From Dyadobacter jejuensis (GTDB taxonomy: Bacteria; Bacteroidota; Bacteroidia; Cytophagales; Spirosomataceae), in assembly GCF_003149085.1 (NCBI RefSeq), contig NZ_QGDT01000003.1:186001-250000 (forward strand): 64,000 nucleotides of DNA, in the 5' to 3' direction. This document shows positions 35,598 through 43,800 of this stretch, piece by piece. Each line of letters opens with the position of its first letter. The stretch's first letter is position 1. The notes below the pieces were generated by a model. It was not told where the DNA came from. It ran no database searches and saw only the letters and a list, made by a program, of their open reading frames with translations. The position numbers and the translations under genes were made by a program.

Positions 35598-36095
35598 CTA
35601 TTTAATCAAGACTTTTAATCGGTCGTAAAAACCGGTGCTTTTGAAGGTAAAGGTCTTGTGCAGAATATAATTACTGATAAAGCTGCAACCCATTCCAAAA
35701 ATGTAGCAGGCCATCTCGTTGATATTGACCTCTTTACTCGACCCTGGTAGCACGTACGTGTATACTTGAAAGTAAGCGTTCGAGAAATAGTAGGCGATGC
35801 GCGTGCCCAGGTCCGTAACAAAACCGGAGAATATGGCTACCATCAAAAACTTGACCATCTCACGACGGGTCTGATTGGTGCGACGGGCGTCGAATGCGAA
35901 AAGTTTGGTTAAGGTAAAGCCCACTACGAACGATAACATGTAGGAAGGCCAGATGGATTGTTGGAAACTAAGGTTAAACCAATCTTGTATTAAACTGCTG
36001 CAAATCAACTGAACTATGGCTCCGGTGCCGGCTACTAGAAAATATGCGATAAGGTCTTTAGAATTAAATATCTGACTTTTTTTAGATTGGCCCAC
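35598..36095 (-). CDS. GtrA family membrane protein
   Basis: The protein has 165 residues and four membrane helices, the GtrA layout: FLVAGTGAIVQLICSSL, then a helix with LSFVVGFTLTKLFAFDARR, then one with ISNYILHKTFTFKS close to the C-terminus. The start is GTG at 36095, with no in-frame ATG nearby. GtrA-like proteins are thought to flip undecaprenyl-linked sugars for cell-surface polysaccharide modification. No glycosyltransferase gene is adjacent. Confidence 0.88.
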   Translation of the reverse strand: MGQSKKSQIFNSKDLIAYFLVAGTGAIVQLICSSLIQDWFNLSFQQSIWPSYMLSFVVGFTLTKLFAFDARRTNQTRREMVKFLMVAIFSGFVTDLGTRIAYYFSNAYFQVYTYVLPGSSKEVNINEMACYIFGMGCSFISNYILHKTFTFKSTGFYDRLKVLIK

Positions 36096-36372
36096 TAGCG
36101 TTTGAATTGGTATAGTATTGAATTTGGTTTCAATATTAGGAAGAATTTACAAACCCACCAAGGTAATAAATAAAAACTGAGTAATCGATAAGCATCAATC
36201 CGAATCCTACGTAGCGAATATTAAAGGGACTTGCCTAAATAATGACCGTTTTATTCCAACTTTTTTTGTGAATCCTGTATATTGGCACGATTTTTGAACC
36301 AATTTGAATTAATTCTTCATCACGTATATGCTTCAGGTTATAGGAATATGTACGGACTAAAAACATTTTAAT

Positions 36373-36891
36373 ATGAAAAAATACTTTGCTCTTCTCGTAA
36401 TAGCGATGGGGTTTGGTGGGACTTCCGCTCAAGCTCAAACCCAAAAATGGGCCGTAGGTTTCGAAATAGGGGAGCCCAATGCCGTGAGTCTGCGTAAATA
36501 TGGCGATCAGAATGCCTTGGATGTAAGCCTAGGAACCTACACGGGTCTACTTAAAAAAGGTAAACAATACCGTAAGGGTGAATATGCCAGTATTGGCCTA
36601 ATGCTTAATGCCACCTATCTGTGGTATGTACCCATGATGAACGACCGCATGATCGCCTACGGCGGGGTGGGGGCGCAAATTAACTCGCGTAGATACTATC
36701 CAGAGCCATCCAACAAAAAGGTGTATGAGAAAACCATTTCGACCGGTCCGTCAGGAACTATCGGTGTAGAGTTTTTCTTTGCCGCTCAGCCGACTTCCTT
36801 TTTTATAGAGGGTGGAGGCTATCTGGAGGTCCTTCCCAAACTCGCTTACTTCAATCCGAACCTAAGTGTCGGACTTCGTCACAACTTTTAA
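36373..36891 (+). CDS. Small exported beta-barrel-like protein
   Basis: The 172-residue protein has a signal peptide ending near AQAQ (residue 22). The mature chain alternates polar and hydrophobic residues (WAVGFEIGEPNAVSLRKY, GVGAQINSRRYYP, TIGVEFFFAAQ) and ends in RHNF. The terminal Phe and the strand pattern are typical of outer-membrane beta-barrels. I recognise no specific family. The next lipoprotein gene begins 10 bases after its stop, so the two are probably one transcript. Confidence 0.75.
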   Translation: MKKYFALLVIAMGFGGTSAQAQTQKWAVGFEIGEPNAVSLRKYGDQNALDVSLGTYTGLLKKGKQYRKGEYASIGLMLNATYLWYVPMMNDRMIAYGGVGAQINSRRYYPEPSNKKVYEKTISTGPSGTIGVEFFFAAQPTSFFIEGGGYLEVLPKLAYFNPNLSVGLRHNF

Positions 36892-36901
36892 TCAGGAAAC
36901 A

Positions 36902-37603
36902 ATGCACACAAACTCTAAATTATTATTTCTAATGGCCCTTACTTCCGCTACCATAGGATGTAAGAGCTTGGAAAATATAAAAGGTACACTTACCAAATCG
37001 GAAGATAAGGTTACTACCAACACACACGAAGATTATCTTTCTCAAACCACAGCTACTAGTCTTCCTGCTGCCACCCAATACAATTCTGATAGTACGAGCG
37101 TAGTAACCGACCTGGCCAGGCCAATCGCCCCTGCGATGGCGCGGGTAGATACTCCCCGAGTGGATACTCCCCGAGTGGATACTTCCGGAGTGGATACTTC
37201 CGGAGTGGATACTTCCGGAGTGGCTTATAGCAAAAATTATGACCAAAAGATGGGCGTCATGCCCCCAATGCCGGCTCCACCTAAGGTATCTGCGACGGAT
37301 AATGCTTTGCAGGTTTACAATCAAAAAATTGTTGACCAGTATAAGGAAATGGATCAATTGGGAGAGGTCGTTCTTTATGAAATTAATATCATAGATAAAA
37401 CCTGGAGCCAGTATGCCCAGCAATATAAAATGGCAAGTGCCAATGAGCGCGATCAATTGGCTCGTGAGTTAAGTAGACTCGACGACAATAAGCTGATATT
37501 ATACAAGGCTTATACCCGTATATATAAGCAAGGTAGGGCCGACTGGCCAGCCGTAAAAAAAGAAGTCGAGCAGACTTTATTGGCCACCAGAGGGCTGAAA
37601 TAG
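36902..37603 (+). CDS. Lipoprotein with a VDTxx pentapeptide repeat
   Basis: The ATG at 36902 gives 233 residues and a lipoprotein signal (SATIGC). Earlier in-frame starts overlap the previous gene. The middle holds five copies of a five-residue repeat (RVDTP/GVDTS), and the C-terminal half is a charged helical region (NQKIVDQYKEMDQLGEVVLYE, ANERDQLARELSRLDDNK). I recognise no family. It shares a transcript with the barrel-like gene before it. The two may form an envelope pair. Confidence 0.75.
   Translation: MHTNSKLLFLMALTSATIGCKSLENIKGTLTKSEDKVTTNTHEDYLSQTTATSLPAATQYNSDSTSVVTDLARPIAPAMARVDTPRVDTPRVDTSGVDTSGVDTSGVAYSKNYDQKMGVMPPMPAPPKVSATDNALQVYNQKIVDQYKEMDQLGEVVLYEINIIDKTWSQYAQQYKMASANERDQLARELSRLDDNKLILYKAYTRIYKQGRADWPAVKKEVEQTLLATRGLK
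37145..37219 (+). repeat. Five tandem 15-bp repeats in a lipoprotein gene
   Basis: The units are GTAGATACTCCCCGA, GTGGATACTCCCCGA and three identical copies of GTGGATACTTCCGGA. The unit length is a multiple of three, so copy-number change would keep the frame and only lengthen or shorten the linker of the encoded lipoprotein. Confidence 0.95.
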
Positions 37604-37606
37604 AAT

Positions 37607-37647
37607 AAAAAAAGACGATCCCTAGGACTTTGGGATCGTCTTTTTTT
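37607..37647. terminator. Strong bidirectional terminator
   Basis: A 16-bp stem (37607-37622 with 37632-37647) has a 9-base loop. It consists of AAAAAAAGACGATCCC and its complement, so it offers a U tract in either direction between the lipoprotein and the SMP-30-like gene. Confidence 0.9.
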
Positions 37648-37675
37648 ATTATTTTGTATTCCCCCAAGGGTTGGT

Positions 37676-38695
37676 CTACCAGCCCGCTCCGCGGGTTCTA
37701 GTCTGAATACGACATAAATATCCGTTAACGGTTAGATACAGAACGCTGCCGTCATCCCCCCAGGCACAGTTGGAGGTGAGTTCCCCTAAGTCAATCCGTC
37801 CCAAAAGCTTACCTTGAGGCGAAATAATCCATAAACCTCCAGGTCCCGATGCCCATAGATTGCCGGCTCTATCTACCTTGAGGCCGTCCGGTAAACCCTT
37901 GAGTGCGTTACTCTTGAGGGCCGGAGTCGCATCCAATATTATTTTCCCTATACCTAGCTCCCCATTTGGCTTAACGGGATAGGCCATCCATTTAGCCGCT
38001 TCCGGGTCCGACTGCGCCACATACAGATGGCTTTCGTCTGGTGAAAAGGCTAGGCCATTGGGCCGATTTAGGTCTTTAATCACCACGCTGACCTGACCGG
38101 CAGGATTTACTCGATATACTCCGAAAATCGGGGTTTCACGACTCGGGTCTTTATGCTTTTGAGCCAATCCATAGGGTGGGTCCGTAAAATAATAGCTTCC
38201 GCTGCTGTGCTGAACGACGTCATTGGGGCTGTTGAAGCGCTTGCCTTGGTACCGGTCGGCGAGGGTCGTTTTTCCTCCAACCGTCAGCGACATCGACGAC
38301 AGCCGACGGTCCCCATGCTCACAGGCTATCAGTTCACCCTCACGATTGATAATGAGTCCATTACTGCCAGGCTCATCGCTGTAAGTTCCCAGCCCAGTAT
38401 ATCCCGAGGGAGATAGGAAATGGGACAGCCCATCTTGCGCACTCCACCGATAGATGGTATTGGCTGGTACATCCGAGAATAGTAAATAACCTCCGTCTTT
38501 GACCCATACCGGACCTTCCGACCATTTAAATCCAGAGGCCAACACCTCTACTTTGGCTTGGGGATCCAGGAATTGCTGTAAGGTGGGATCCTCTATGAGG
38601 ATGGTTCCTAAGGTTGGAAAATTATTTTGTGCCATTCCATCTTGATTTGGGATGATCAATAAACTGATTATAAGTAACTTTTTTAACTTAAGCAT
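37676..38695 (-). CDS. SMP-30/gluconolactonase family protein, exported
   Basis: I use the ATG at 38695 (339 residues), because it starts a signal peptide (KLLIISLLIIPNQDGMAQ). The frame extends 16 residues further upstream without reason. The six-bladed SMP-30 propeller is seen in GFKWSEGPVWVKDGGYLLFSD (metal-ligand Glu in the EGP motif), RFNSPNDVV, DLNRPNGLAFSPDE and GLPDGLKVDRAGNLW. Family members open gluconolactone and related sugar lactones with a divalent metal. It precedes no obvious partner, but a second exported lactonase lies at 30278-31405. Confidence 0.9.
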   Translation of the reverse strand: MLKLKKLLIISLLIIPNQDGMAQNNFPTLGTILIEDPTLQQFLDPQAKVEVLASGFKWSEGPVWVKDGGYLLFSDVPANTIYRWSAQDGLSHFLSPSGYTGLGTYSDEPGSNGLIINREGELIACEHGDRRLSSMSLTVGGKTTLADRYQGKRFNSPNDVVQHSSGSYYFTDPPYGLAQKHKDPSRETPIFGVYRVNPAGQVSVVIKDLNRPNGLAFSPDESHLYVAQSDPEAAKWMAYPVKPNGELGIGKIILDATPALKSNALKGLPDGLKVDRAGNLWASGPGGLWIISPQGKLLGRIDLGELTSNCAWGDDGSVLYLTVNGYLCRIQTRTRGAGW

Positions 38696-38805
38696 AGGCC
38701 ACGTAGATTTCAAACCAGAAGTACTATAAGTTTTATGCGACATACTTATTACATGAAGTCCGATATTGTCCTTTTCTACTAAGTTATGGTATGATTGTTA
38801 GGAGT

Positions 38806-40299
38806 CTATTTTGGATTACATAGTACTATTAAGCTTCCATAAGGCCTCAGTTGCACCCGTTTGGCCGTGGAGTTCCAATAGGCCTGGTGGCTCCATACCA
38901 CTTCTCTTACGGAGTACTGGAGCGGTAAACGGGTTGAAATAGCCTTGCCACTTAAATTATGTATGATCAGTAGTCGATCGGATACTGGGCCCCTTGAAAA
39001 AGCTAGTAAGGAATCGTTTTTTAAGTTTACACTTTCAAGGTCTCGGGCAGTGGTTTGGCCTAAAGTGGTTAAGCTCCGTCTTAGGGCTATCAATTCCTTA
39101 TAATGCGAATATACTGACTTGGGGTCAACTATTTGCTCGCTAAGGGCCTTGGTGGATGCTGGTCCGTTGTGTTTGATTTCACTCCACCGGGGCACTGCAG
39201 GGTCCGCAGGGTTATTGCTCCATATAAAAGGCTCACGAATCTCCGGGTCTGGCTTGGTTCCTAGCATTCCTATTTCCTCCCCATAGTATAGATAAGGCTG
39301 TCCGGGCAGTGTCAGGAGGATGCATGCCGCCAATTTTATTTTTTTAGTATCACCGCCTACCACACTGGCAATCCTTTCCTGGTCATGATTGGTCAACATG
39401 ATGGCATCTATATATCCCGTGTTGGTTTGTTCATAGAGGGCATGTGTTTTTAGTAAGGTGTTTATGAGCCCCGGGTCATTTTCGGTTATTAGGAGTTCTT
39501 GGATGGCAAAGCTCAGGTCGAAGTTAAAGGTGGCATGTAGCCCCTTATAGTAAGGAGCGATCTCCGACGCTCCGGCCCAAATCTCTCCAACCGTAAAGGC
39601 TGTTGGCTTTAAACTTTCAACGGTTTCCTTAAAAAAGAACCAGAAAGCTCGATTATGCGCACTCTCCCAAGTGGGGAAGATATGACGAGCGGCATCAATT
39701 CTGAATCCATCGACTCCAATATCCGTTAACCAAAACTTCATAATTCCCACAAATTCATGTCTAAGTTTTTGGGAATGGAAATTAAGGTCGGGCATGCCTT
39801 TATAGAATAATCCGTAATACTTTTGGGGATCGTTCGGAATCTCGTGCCATGGAGAAACTTCCTGAGAGTCGTCGGATATATCCCTGGTGGCAATTCCTAG
39901 TGCCTCGATTTCTTGGTCGTTCTTCCACCAATAATATTCTCTAAAAGGATTGTCTGAGGATTTCTGAGCCTCCAAAAACCACGGATGTAGTGTACTGGTA
40001 TGGTTGATGATGAGGTCCAAGATCACGGCAATATGGCGGCGATGAGCCTCTCGAATTAATGTGCGGAGGTCGTCGAGGCTGCCAAATTCAGGATCTACGG
40101 CATAGTAGTCGATGACATCGTATTTATGATAGCTCGGGGAAGGATGTATGGGAGTGAGCCATATGGCCTCTATCCCTAAGTCCTGCAGATAGTCCAATTT
40201 TGAAGTAATGCCTTGAATATCGCCTATACCGTCATTATTTGAATCGCAAAAGGAGCGCACAAATATTTCATAACAGATTTTGGGACTGTTGATGGTCAT
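38806..40299 (-). CDS. GH13 alpha-glucosidase/alpha-amylase family enzyme
   Basis: The ATG at 40299 gives 497 residues. The frame upstream overlaps maf and has no similarity. There is no signal peptide, so the enzyme is cytoplasmic. The GH13 regions are all present: DLIINH (96), the nucleophile D202 in GFRIDAARH, the acid/base E239 in VGEIWAG and D306 in LTNHDQERI. The DxNxDG calcium-site-like stretch (DSNNDGIGD) near 19 is typical of oligo-1,6-glucosidase and trehalose synthase relatives. It follows maf by 17 bases, so the pair is probably cotranscribed. It most likely hydrolyses malto- or isomalto-oligosaccharides. Confidence 0.9.
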   Translation of the reverse strand: MTINSPKICYEIFVRSFCDSNNDGIGDIQGITSKLDYLQDLGIEAIWLTPIHPSPSYHKYDVIDYYAVDPEFGSLDDLRTLIREAHRRHIAVILDLIINHTSTLHPWFLEAQKSSDNPFREYYWWKNDQEIEALGIATRDISDDSQEVSPWHEIPNDPQKYYGLFYKGMPDLNFHSQKLRHEFVGIMKFWLTDIGVDGFRIDAARHIFPTWESAHNRAFWFFFKETVESLKPTAFTVGEIWAGASEIAPYYKGLHATFNFDLSFAIQELLITENDPGLINTLLKTHALYEQTNTGYIDAIMLTNHDQERIASVVGGDTKKIKLAACILLTLPGQPYLYYGEEIGMLGTKPDPEIREPFIWSNNPADPAVPRWSEIKHNGPASTKALSEQIVDPKSVYSHYKELIALRRSLTTLGQTTARDLESVNLKNDSLLAFSRGPVSDRLLIIHNLSGKAISTRLPLQYSVREVVWSHQAYWNSTAKRVQLRPYGSLIVLCNPK

Positions 40300-40316
40300 G
40301 TCGCCTTTATGATGGT

Positions 40317-40910
40317 TCAATTTCGAGTAGTGGATAGGAGACTGTATGGTAATAAACGCTCGTATACCAAATGTGTGGGTAATCCCATGATGGTATAGTA
40401 GGAGCCTTCGATTTTTTGAATACCTGTCATGCCAATCCATTCCTGTATTCCATAGCCTCCGGCCTTGTCGGTAGGGTGGCCATGGTTTAAATAGAATTCA
40501 ATTTCATGGTCGGTGAGTTTCTTGAACCAGACAGTCGCACTGTCTTCGAATTCGATGATATCCAGGTCGTCGATCAGGCACACTGCCGTGGTAACCCGAT
40601 GGGCCTGTCCCGACAATGCTTGCAGCATCTTTCTGGCCTCTTCCATGGTGCCAGGCTTACCGAGGACTTCCCCATGGAGTATCACCACGGTATCGGCCGT
40701 CAGGATAAGCTGATGTGGGAATTTGCCCTGAACAACATCAGCCTTTTTTCTGCATATATACCGGGCAGTCTCTACCGAAGGCAGATCGCCAGGGTACGAT
40801 TCGTCTGTCTCAAACGACTTAACTTCAAACTCAAATCCCGATAAAGTCAGCAATTCTTTTCGCCTGGGCGAATTGGAAGCCAATAAAAGGGGTTTTACTA
40901 AAGGGAACAT
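40317..40910 (-). CDS. maf: Maf family nucleotide pyrophosphatase
   Basis: The ATG at 40910 gives 197 residues. The frame opens further upstream, to 40946, with a poorer start. The signature SNSPRRKELL lies near the N-terminus, followed by LTADTVVILHGEVLGKP with the catalytic aspartate and TDKAGGYGIQEW. Maf proteins hydrolyse dTTP, UTP or modified nucleotides to monophosphates and are linked to septum control. It is the first gene of a pair with the GH13 enzyme. Confidence 0.92.
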   Translation of the reverse strand: MFPLVKPLLLASNSPRRKELLTLSGFEFEVKSFETDESYPGDLPSVETARYICRKKADVVQGKFPHQLILTADTVVILHGEVLGKPGTMEEARKMLQALSGQAHRVTTAVCLIDDLDIIEFEDSATVWFKKLTDHEIEFYLNHGHPTDKAGGYGIQEWIGMTGIQKIEGSYYTIMGLPTHLVYERLLPYSLLSTTRN

Positions 40911-41109
40911 ATCATGATCATTTTTATATCGCACCAAGATAACCAAAACTCATGGGATGTAAAATGTCTGGCTCTTTACTTCATGGCTCGGCATAGAGAT
41001 GGGCAGGGAGGTCATAAAGCGTTGCAATTTTTTTATACGTGCAGGAACCAAAAGAAACGATTTATGTGTTCTTACAATAAATGTTGATACATTAGAAAAT
41101 ACCAACACC

Positions 41110-41565
41110 ATGTCAATAGAAACGGATATTAAGCAAAAGTCATTCAAAAATCCTTATCAAAAATTAGCCATCAATTTGGTTTATACGTCTAATTGGCTCT
41201 TATACAGGCAGATGGATCTTTTTAGGGAATATGACTTGACCTTACAGCAGTACAATGTGCTCAGGATATTGAGGGGACAGCAGGGGCAGCCGATCCGAGT
41301 AAGCGATATTTCGGAGCGTATGTTGGATAAGAGTTCCAACACTTCGAGGCTGGTCGACAAGCTTCTAGTAAAAGGGCTTGCCGAACGAACGGCATGTTCT
41401 AATGATAGGCGGGCTGTAGACGTAATTATAACGACTAAGGGTAAAAAAATATTAGCTGAAATGGATCCAAAAGTTGAAAAATTGGAGCTTGACTTAGGGA
41501 ATATCACTCCTGAAGAAGCCAATACCATCTGCGATCTTTTAGATAAAATGAGAAAATCTTCATAA
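41110..41565 (+). CDS. MarR family transcriptional regulator
   Basis: The ATG at 41110 gives 151 residues. Upstream extension of the frame is poorly supported. The winged-helix core is clear: LTLQQYNVLRILRGQQGQPI, VSDISERMLDKSSNTSRLVDKL and the wing KGLAERTACSNDRRAVDVIIT. MarR proteins sense small molecules or oxidants. The next gene downstream is yceI, a pairing seen often in Bacteroidota, which suggests YceI is its target. The two are separated by 179 bases. Confidence 0.92.
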   Translation: MSIETDIKQKSFKNPYQKLAINLVYTSNWLLYRQMDLFREYDLTLQQYNVLRILRGQQGQPIRVSDISERMLDKSSNTSRLVDKLLVKGLAERTACSNDRRAVDVIITTKGKKILAEMDPKVEKLELDLGNITPEEANTICDLLDKMRKSS

Positions 41566-41579
41566 CAAACCTAATAACC

Positions 41580-41701
41580 GTATTACGAAGGAAAAGGCGT
41601 GCGCTTGCTGACAATCGGCAGGGATTCACCACCCATAGGCCCTGAAATCGAGTTCATTGAATATGCCATCGCCGGAAGCCATGCCAATCCGTCGTAATAC
41701 A
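41580..41701 (+). other. Spacer element bounded by a 9-bp inverted repeat, between marR and yceI
   Basis: GTATTACGA (41580-41588) and its exact complement TCGTAATAC (41693-41701) bracket about 104 bases that are more GC-rich than the flanks. Inside are a GGG/CCC hairpin option near 41632 and no ATG-led frame of note. It could be a structured leader of yceI, a small RNA, or a relic of a small inverted-repeat element. No flanking target duplication was noticed. Confidence 0.35.
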
Positions 41702-41744
41702 CTTTTTCACCTAACTAATTATTTAACAATCAATTTAATTTTCA

Positions 41745-42353
41745 ATGAAAACTATCAAAACCCAATTGGCAGCATTTGCCTTAGCATTATTTGTATCTTC
41801 AGGTGTGATGGCCGATAAGGTGGTCAAGGAAGTGAAATTCAAGGTGAATGCCACCAAAAGCGAGTTGAAATGGCATGCCAAAAAAGTTACTGGGGAGCAT
41901 TTTGGCACCATTGGCATTAAAGAAGGAGTGCTCACCATGGACGGTACTAAGCTGGTGGCTGGGAAATTTGTAGCCGACCTGACCAATATGGTTTGTACGG
42001 ACCTGAAGGATGCTGATTATAACGCCAAGTTGATTGGACATTTGAAATCTGACGATTTCTTTTCGGTGGAGAAGCACCCAACGGCAACTTTTGTATTGAC
42101 GAAAGCCACTCCTAAGGGGAAGAATGAGTTCAATGTTACCGGCGACTTAACAATTAAGGGAATCACCAAACCAGTTACTTTCCCAGTTACAGTTACTCCA
42201 TCGCCAACGGGAGCCACAGCCAAAGGAACCTTGGTGGTCGACCGGTCTAAGTACGATATCAAATACAATTCGAAGTCGTTTTTCGACAATTTGGGCGATA
42301 AAATGATTTATGATGATTTTACAATTGAGGTGAACCTAGTAGCCACCAAGTAA
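41745..42353 (+). CDS. YceI family periplasmic protein
   Basis: The 202-residue protein has a signal peptide ending near GVMA (residue 23) and the YceI lipocalin-like barrel: VKFKVNATKSELKWHAKKVTGEHFGTI at the start, LIGHLKSDDFFSVEKHPTATFVLT in the middle and the closing DRSKYDIKYNSKSF. YceI proteins bind long isoprenoid-like lipids, and some are induced by stress. It follows the MarR regulator gene and ends at a hairpin. Confidence 0.95.
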   Translation: MKTIKTQLAAFALALFVSSGVMADKVVKEVKFKVNATKSELKWHAKKVTGEHFGTIGIKEGVLTMDGTKLVAGKFVADLTNMVCTDLKDADYNAKLIGHLKSDDFFSVEKHPTATFVLTKATPKGKNEFNVTGDLTIKGITKPVTFPVTVTPSPTGATAKGTLVVDRSKYDIKYNSKSFFDNLGDKMIYDDFTIEVNLVATK

Positions 42354-42372
42354 AGCCAGACACCTTACGATT

Positions 42373-42404
42373 CAGAGGCCCCAAACCAGTTTTGTGGGCC
42401 TCTG
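42373..42404. terminator. Hairpin terminator after yceI
   Basis: The 9-bp arms CAGAGGCCC/GGGCCTCTG enclose 14 bases and are followed by TTTGG. The position is 20 bases past the yceI stop and just before the stop of the convergent HsdR-N gene. Confidence 0.65.
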
Positions 42405-42423
42405 TTTGGTATTCCAGCAACTC

Positions 42424-42861
42424 CTACGTGTAGGCCGGGAAGTCGTCTAGATAATTAATTTGCCCCTGCAGGGCCTGAAAACAAAAATGTTGCTGTCCAT
42501 TGGTGACGGCCAAAAATTTGGGCTGTATCGTAAAATTGTACCGGGAAATCTGAGCGAAGGTGGCATCCGAAATTTTTATATCTGGAGCCTTGCATTCTAC
42601 AAGCAGATAAGGTGAGCCATCGCGGGCTAAAATCAGTATATCGGAGCGACGGGCCATTTTGTTATAGCGCAGGCCAGTTTCTATGGCGAAAAGAGCCTTT
42701 GGGTAATGGTAATGGGTGATCAGCAAATGTATAAAATGTTGGCGAACCCACTCTTCAGGAGTAAGACTAACATATTTTTTTCGTATAATGTCAAAAATAA
42801 AGGATTTCCCATCCACCTGCTTTACTTTATAGGGATAGGGGGGGAGGTTCAGATTAATCAT
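42424..42861 (-). CDS. HsdR N-terminal-like domain protein (orphan PD-(D/E)XK fold)
   Basis: The 145-residue protein covers only the N-terminal domain of type I restriction HsdR proteins. The nuclease signature is present: an upstream Glu in AIETGLRY, then the aspartate in RRSDILILAR and ECK in LLVECKAP. This matches E-x-D-x-ExK of PD-(D/E)XK enzymes. No HsdM or HsdS gene is near, so it is not a working restriction system here. It starts 48 bases from the divergent amn gene. Such solitary copies are common in Bacteroidota, with unknown role. Confidence 0.85.
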   Translation of the reverse strand: MINLNLPPYPYKVKQVDGKSFIFDIIRKKYVSLTPEEWVRQHFIHLLITHYHYPKALFAIETGLRYNKMARRSDILILARDGSPYLLVECKAPDIKISDATFAQISRYNFTIQPKFLAVTNGQQHFCFQALQGQINYLDDFPAYT

Positions 42862-42909
42862 ACTACGAAGATACTTATCGACCGTTTAATTTCAAGAAAC
42901 TTATTTTAT

Positions 42910-43683
42910 ATGACCACTAAAGAACAAATCGTAGAGAATTGGTTGCCCAGGTATACGGGGACTCCAATAGAAGAATTCGGCAATTATATTTTGCTGACCA
43001 ACTTTATCAATTATGTCCAGATGTTTGCCGAAAAGTTTGACGTGCCCGTTCGAGGCACGGGAAAGGCCATGCAAACCGCCACTGCCAACGATATTACCAT
43101 TATAAATTTTGGGATGGGAAGCCCGTTAGCGGCTACGATAATGGACCTGCTTTCGGCCATCAAACCGAAGGCTGTATTGTTTTTGGGTAAATGCGGCGGG
43201 CTTAAGAAGACGCAGATAGGAGACCTGATATTGCCCATTGCGGCTATCAGAGGTGAGGGCACCGGCGACGACTATATGCCTTCCGAAATTCCGGCTCTTC
43301 CCTCTTTCCGCCTACAAAGTACGGTTTCGGCTAGTATTGCCAAGCATCAAATGGACTATTGGACTGGGACCGTTTATACCACCAATAGGAGAATATGGGA
43401 GCATGACGACGCCTTTAAGGAATATTTGAGGGAGATAAGAGCTATGGCCATTGATATGGAAACGGCAACTATTTTTATCGTAGGCTTTGCCAACTCCATT
43501 CCACATGGTGCCTTATTACTGGTGTCGGACAATCCCCTCGTTCCCGAAGGCGTTAAGACCGAGGAAAGCGACAAGAAAGTAACGTCCAATTACGTACAGA
43601 AACATTTGGATATTGGAATAGAGGCCCTCACCGAATTGGCAAGATCAGGAGAGTCGGTCAAGCATCTTCGTTTCGAAAATTAA
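42910..43683 (+). CDS. amn: AMP nucleosidase
   Basis: The ATG at 42910 gives 257 residues, which is the usual length of the Bacteroidota enzyme. The open frame runs further upstream but overlaps the divergent gene. The nucleoside phosphorylase fold shows INFGMGSPLAATIMD, VLFLGKCGGLKKTQIGDLIL and the catalytic-site AIDMETATIF. It cleaves AMP to adenine and ribose 5-phosphate. It ends at a palindrome. Confidence 0.9.
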   Translation: MTTKEQIVENWLPRYTGTPIEEFGNYILLTNFINYVQMFAEKFDVPVRGTGKAMQTATANDITIINFGMGSPLAATIMDLLSAIKPKAVLFLGKCGGLKKTQIGDLILPIAAIRGEGTGDDYMPSEIPALPSFRLQSTVSASIAKHQMDYWTGTVYTTNRRIWEHDDAFKEYLREIRAMAIDMETATIFIVGFANSIPHGALLLVSDNPLVPEGVKTEESDKKVTSNYVQKHLDIGIEALTELARSGESVKHLRFEN

Positions 43684-43706
43684 AGCCATGGTCCTGTGCC
43701 ACTTAC

Positions 43707-43752
43707 GGAAAATTGAATGGTCGATTCAATAAGACGGGCTATTCAATTTTCC
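43707..43752. terminator. Palindromic terminator after amn
   Basis: The 12-bp arms GGAAAATTGAAT/ATTCAATTTTCC enclose a 22-base loop. The inner ATTGAAT can instead pair with a second ATTCAAT at 43724-43730, giving two alternative folds. It lies between amn and the convergent permease gene. Confidence 0.65.
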
Positions 43753-43800
43753 TTCTAATGACGGAGATTAGCCTAATCGTTGAATCTCGATAGGTGCGAC

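Noticed and set aside
37145..37219. A CRISPR array
   Set aside because: The units are 15 bases with no spacers and lie in frame inside a lipoprotein gene. No cas gene is in the window.
36929..37456. A 175-codon minus-strand frame with Ser-Gly-His-rich repeats
   Set aside because: The repeat is the antisense reading of the 15-bp tandem repeats in the lipoprotein gene, which has a clear lipobox and start.
42424..42861. A type I restriction-modification system
   Set aside because: Only the N-terminal HsdR-like domain is present. There is no helicase part, methylase or specificity gene in the window.
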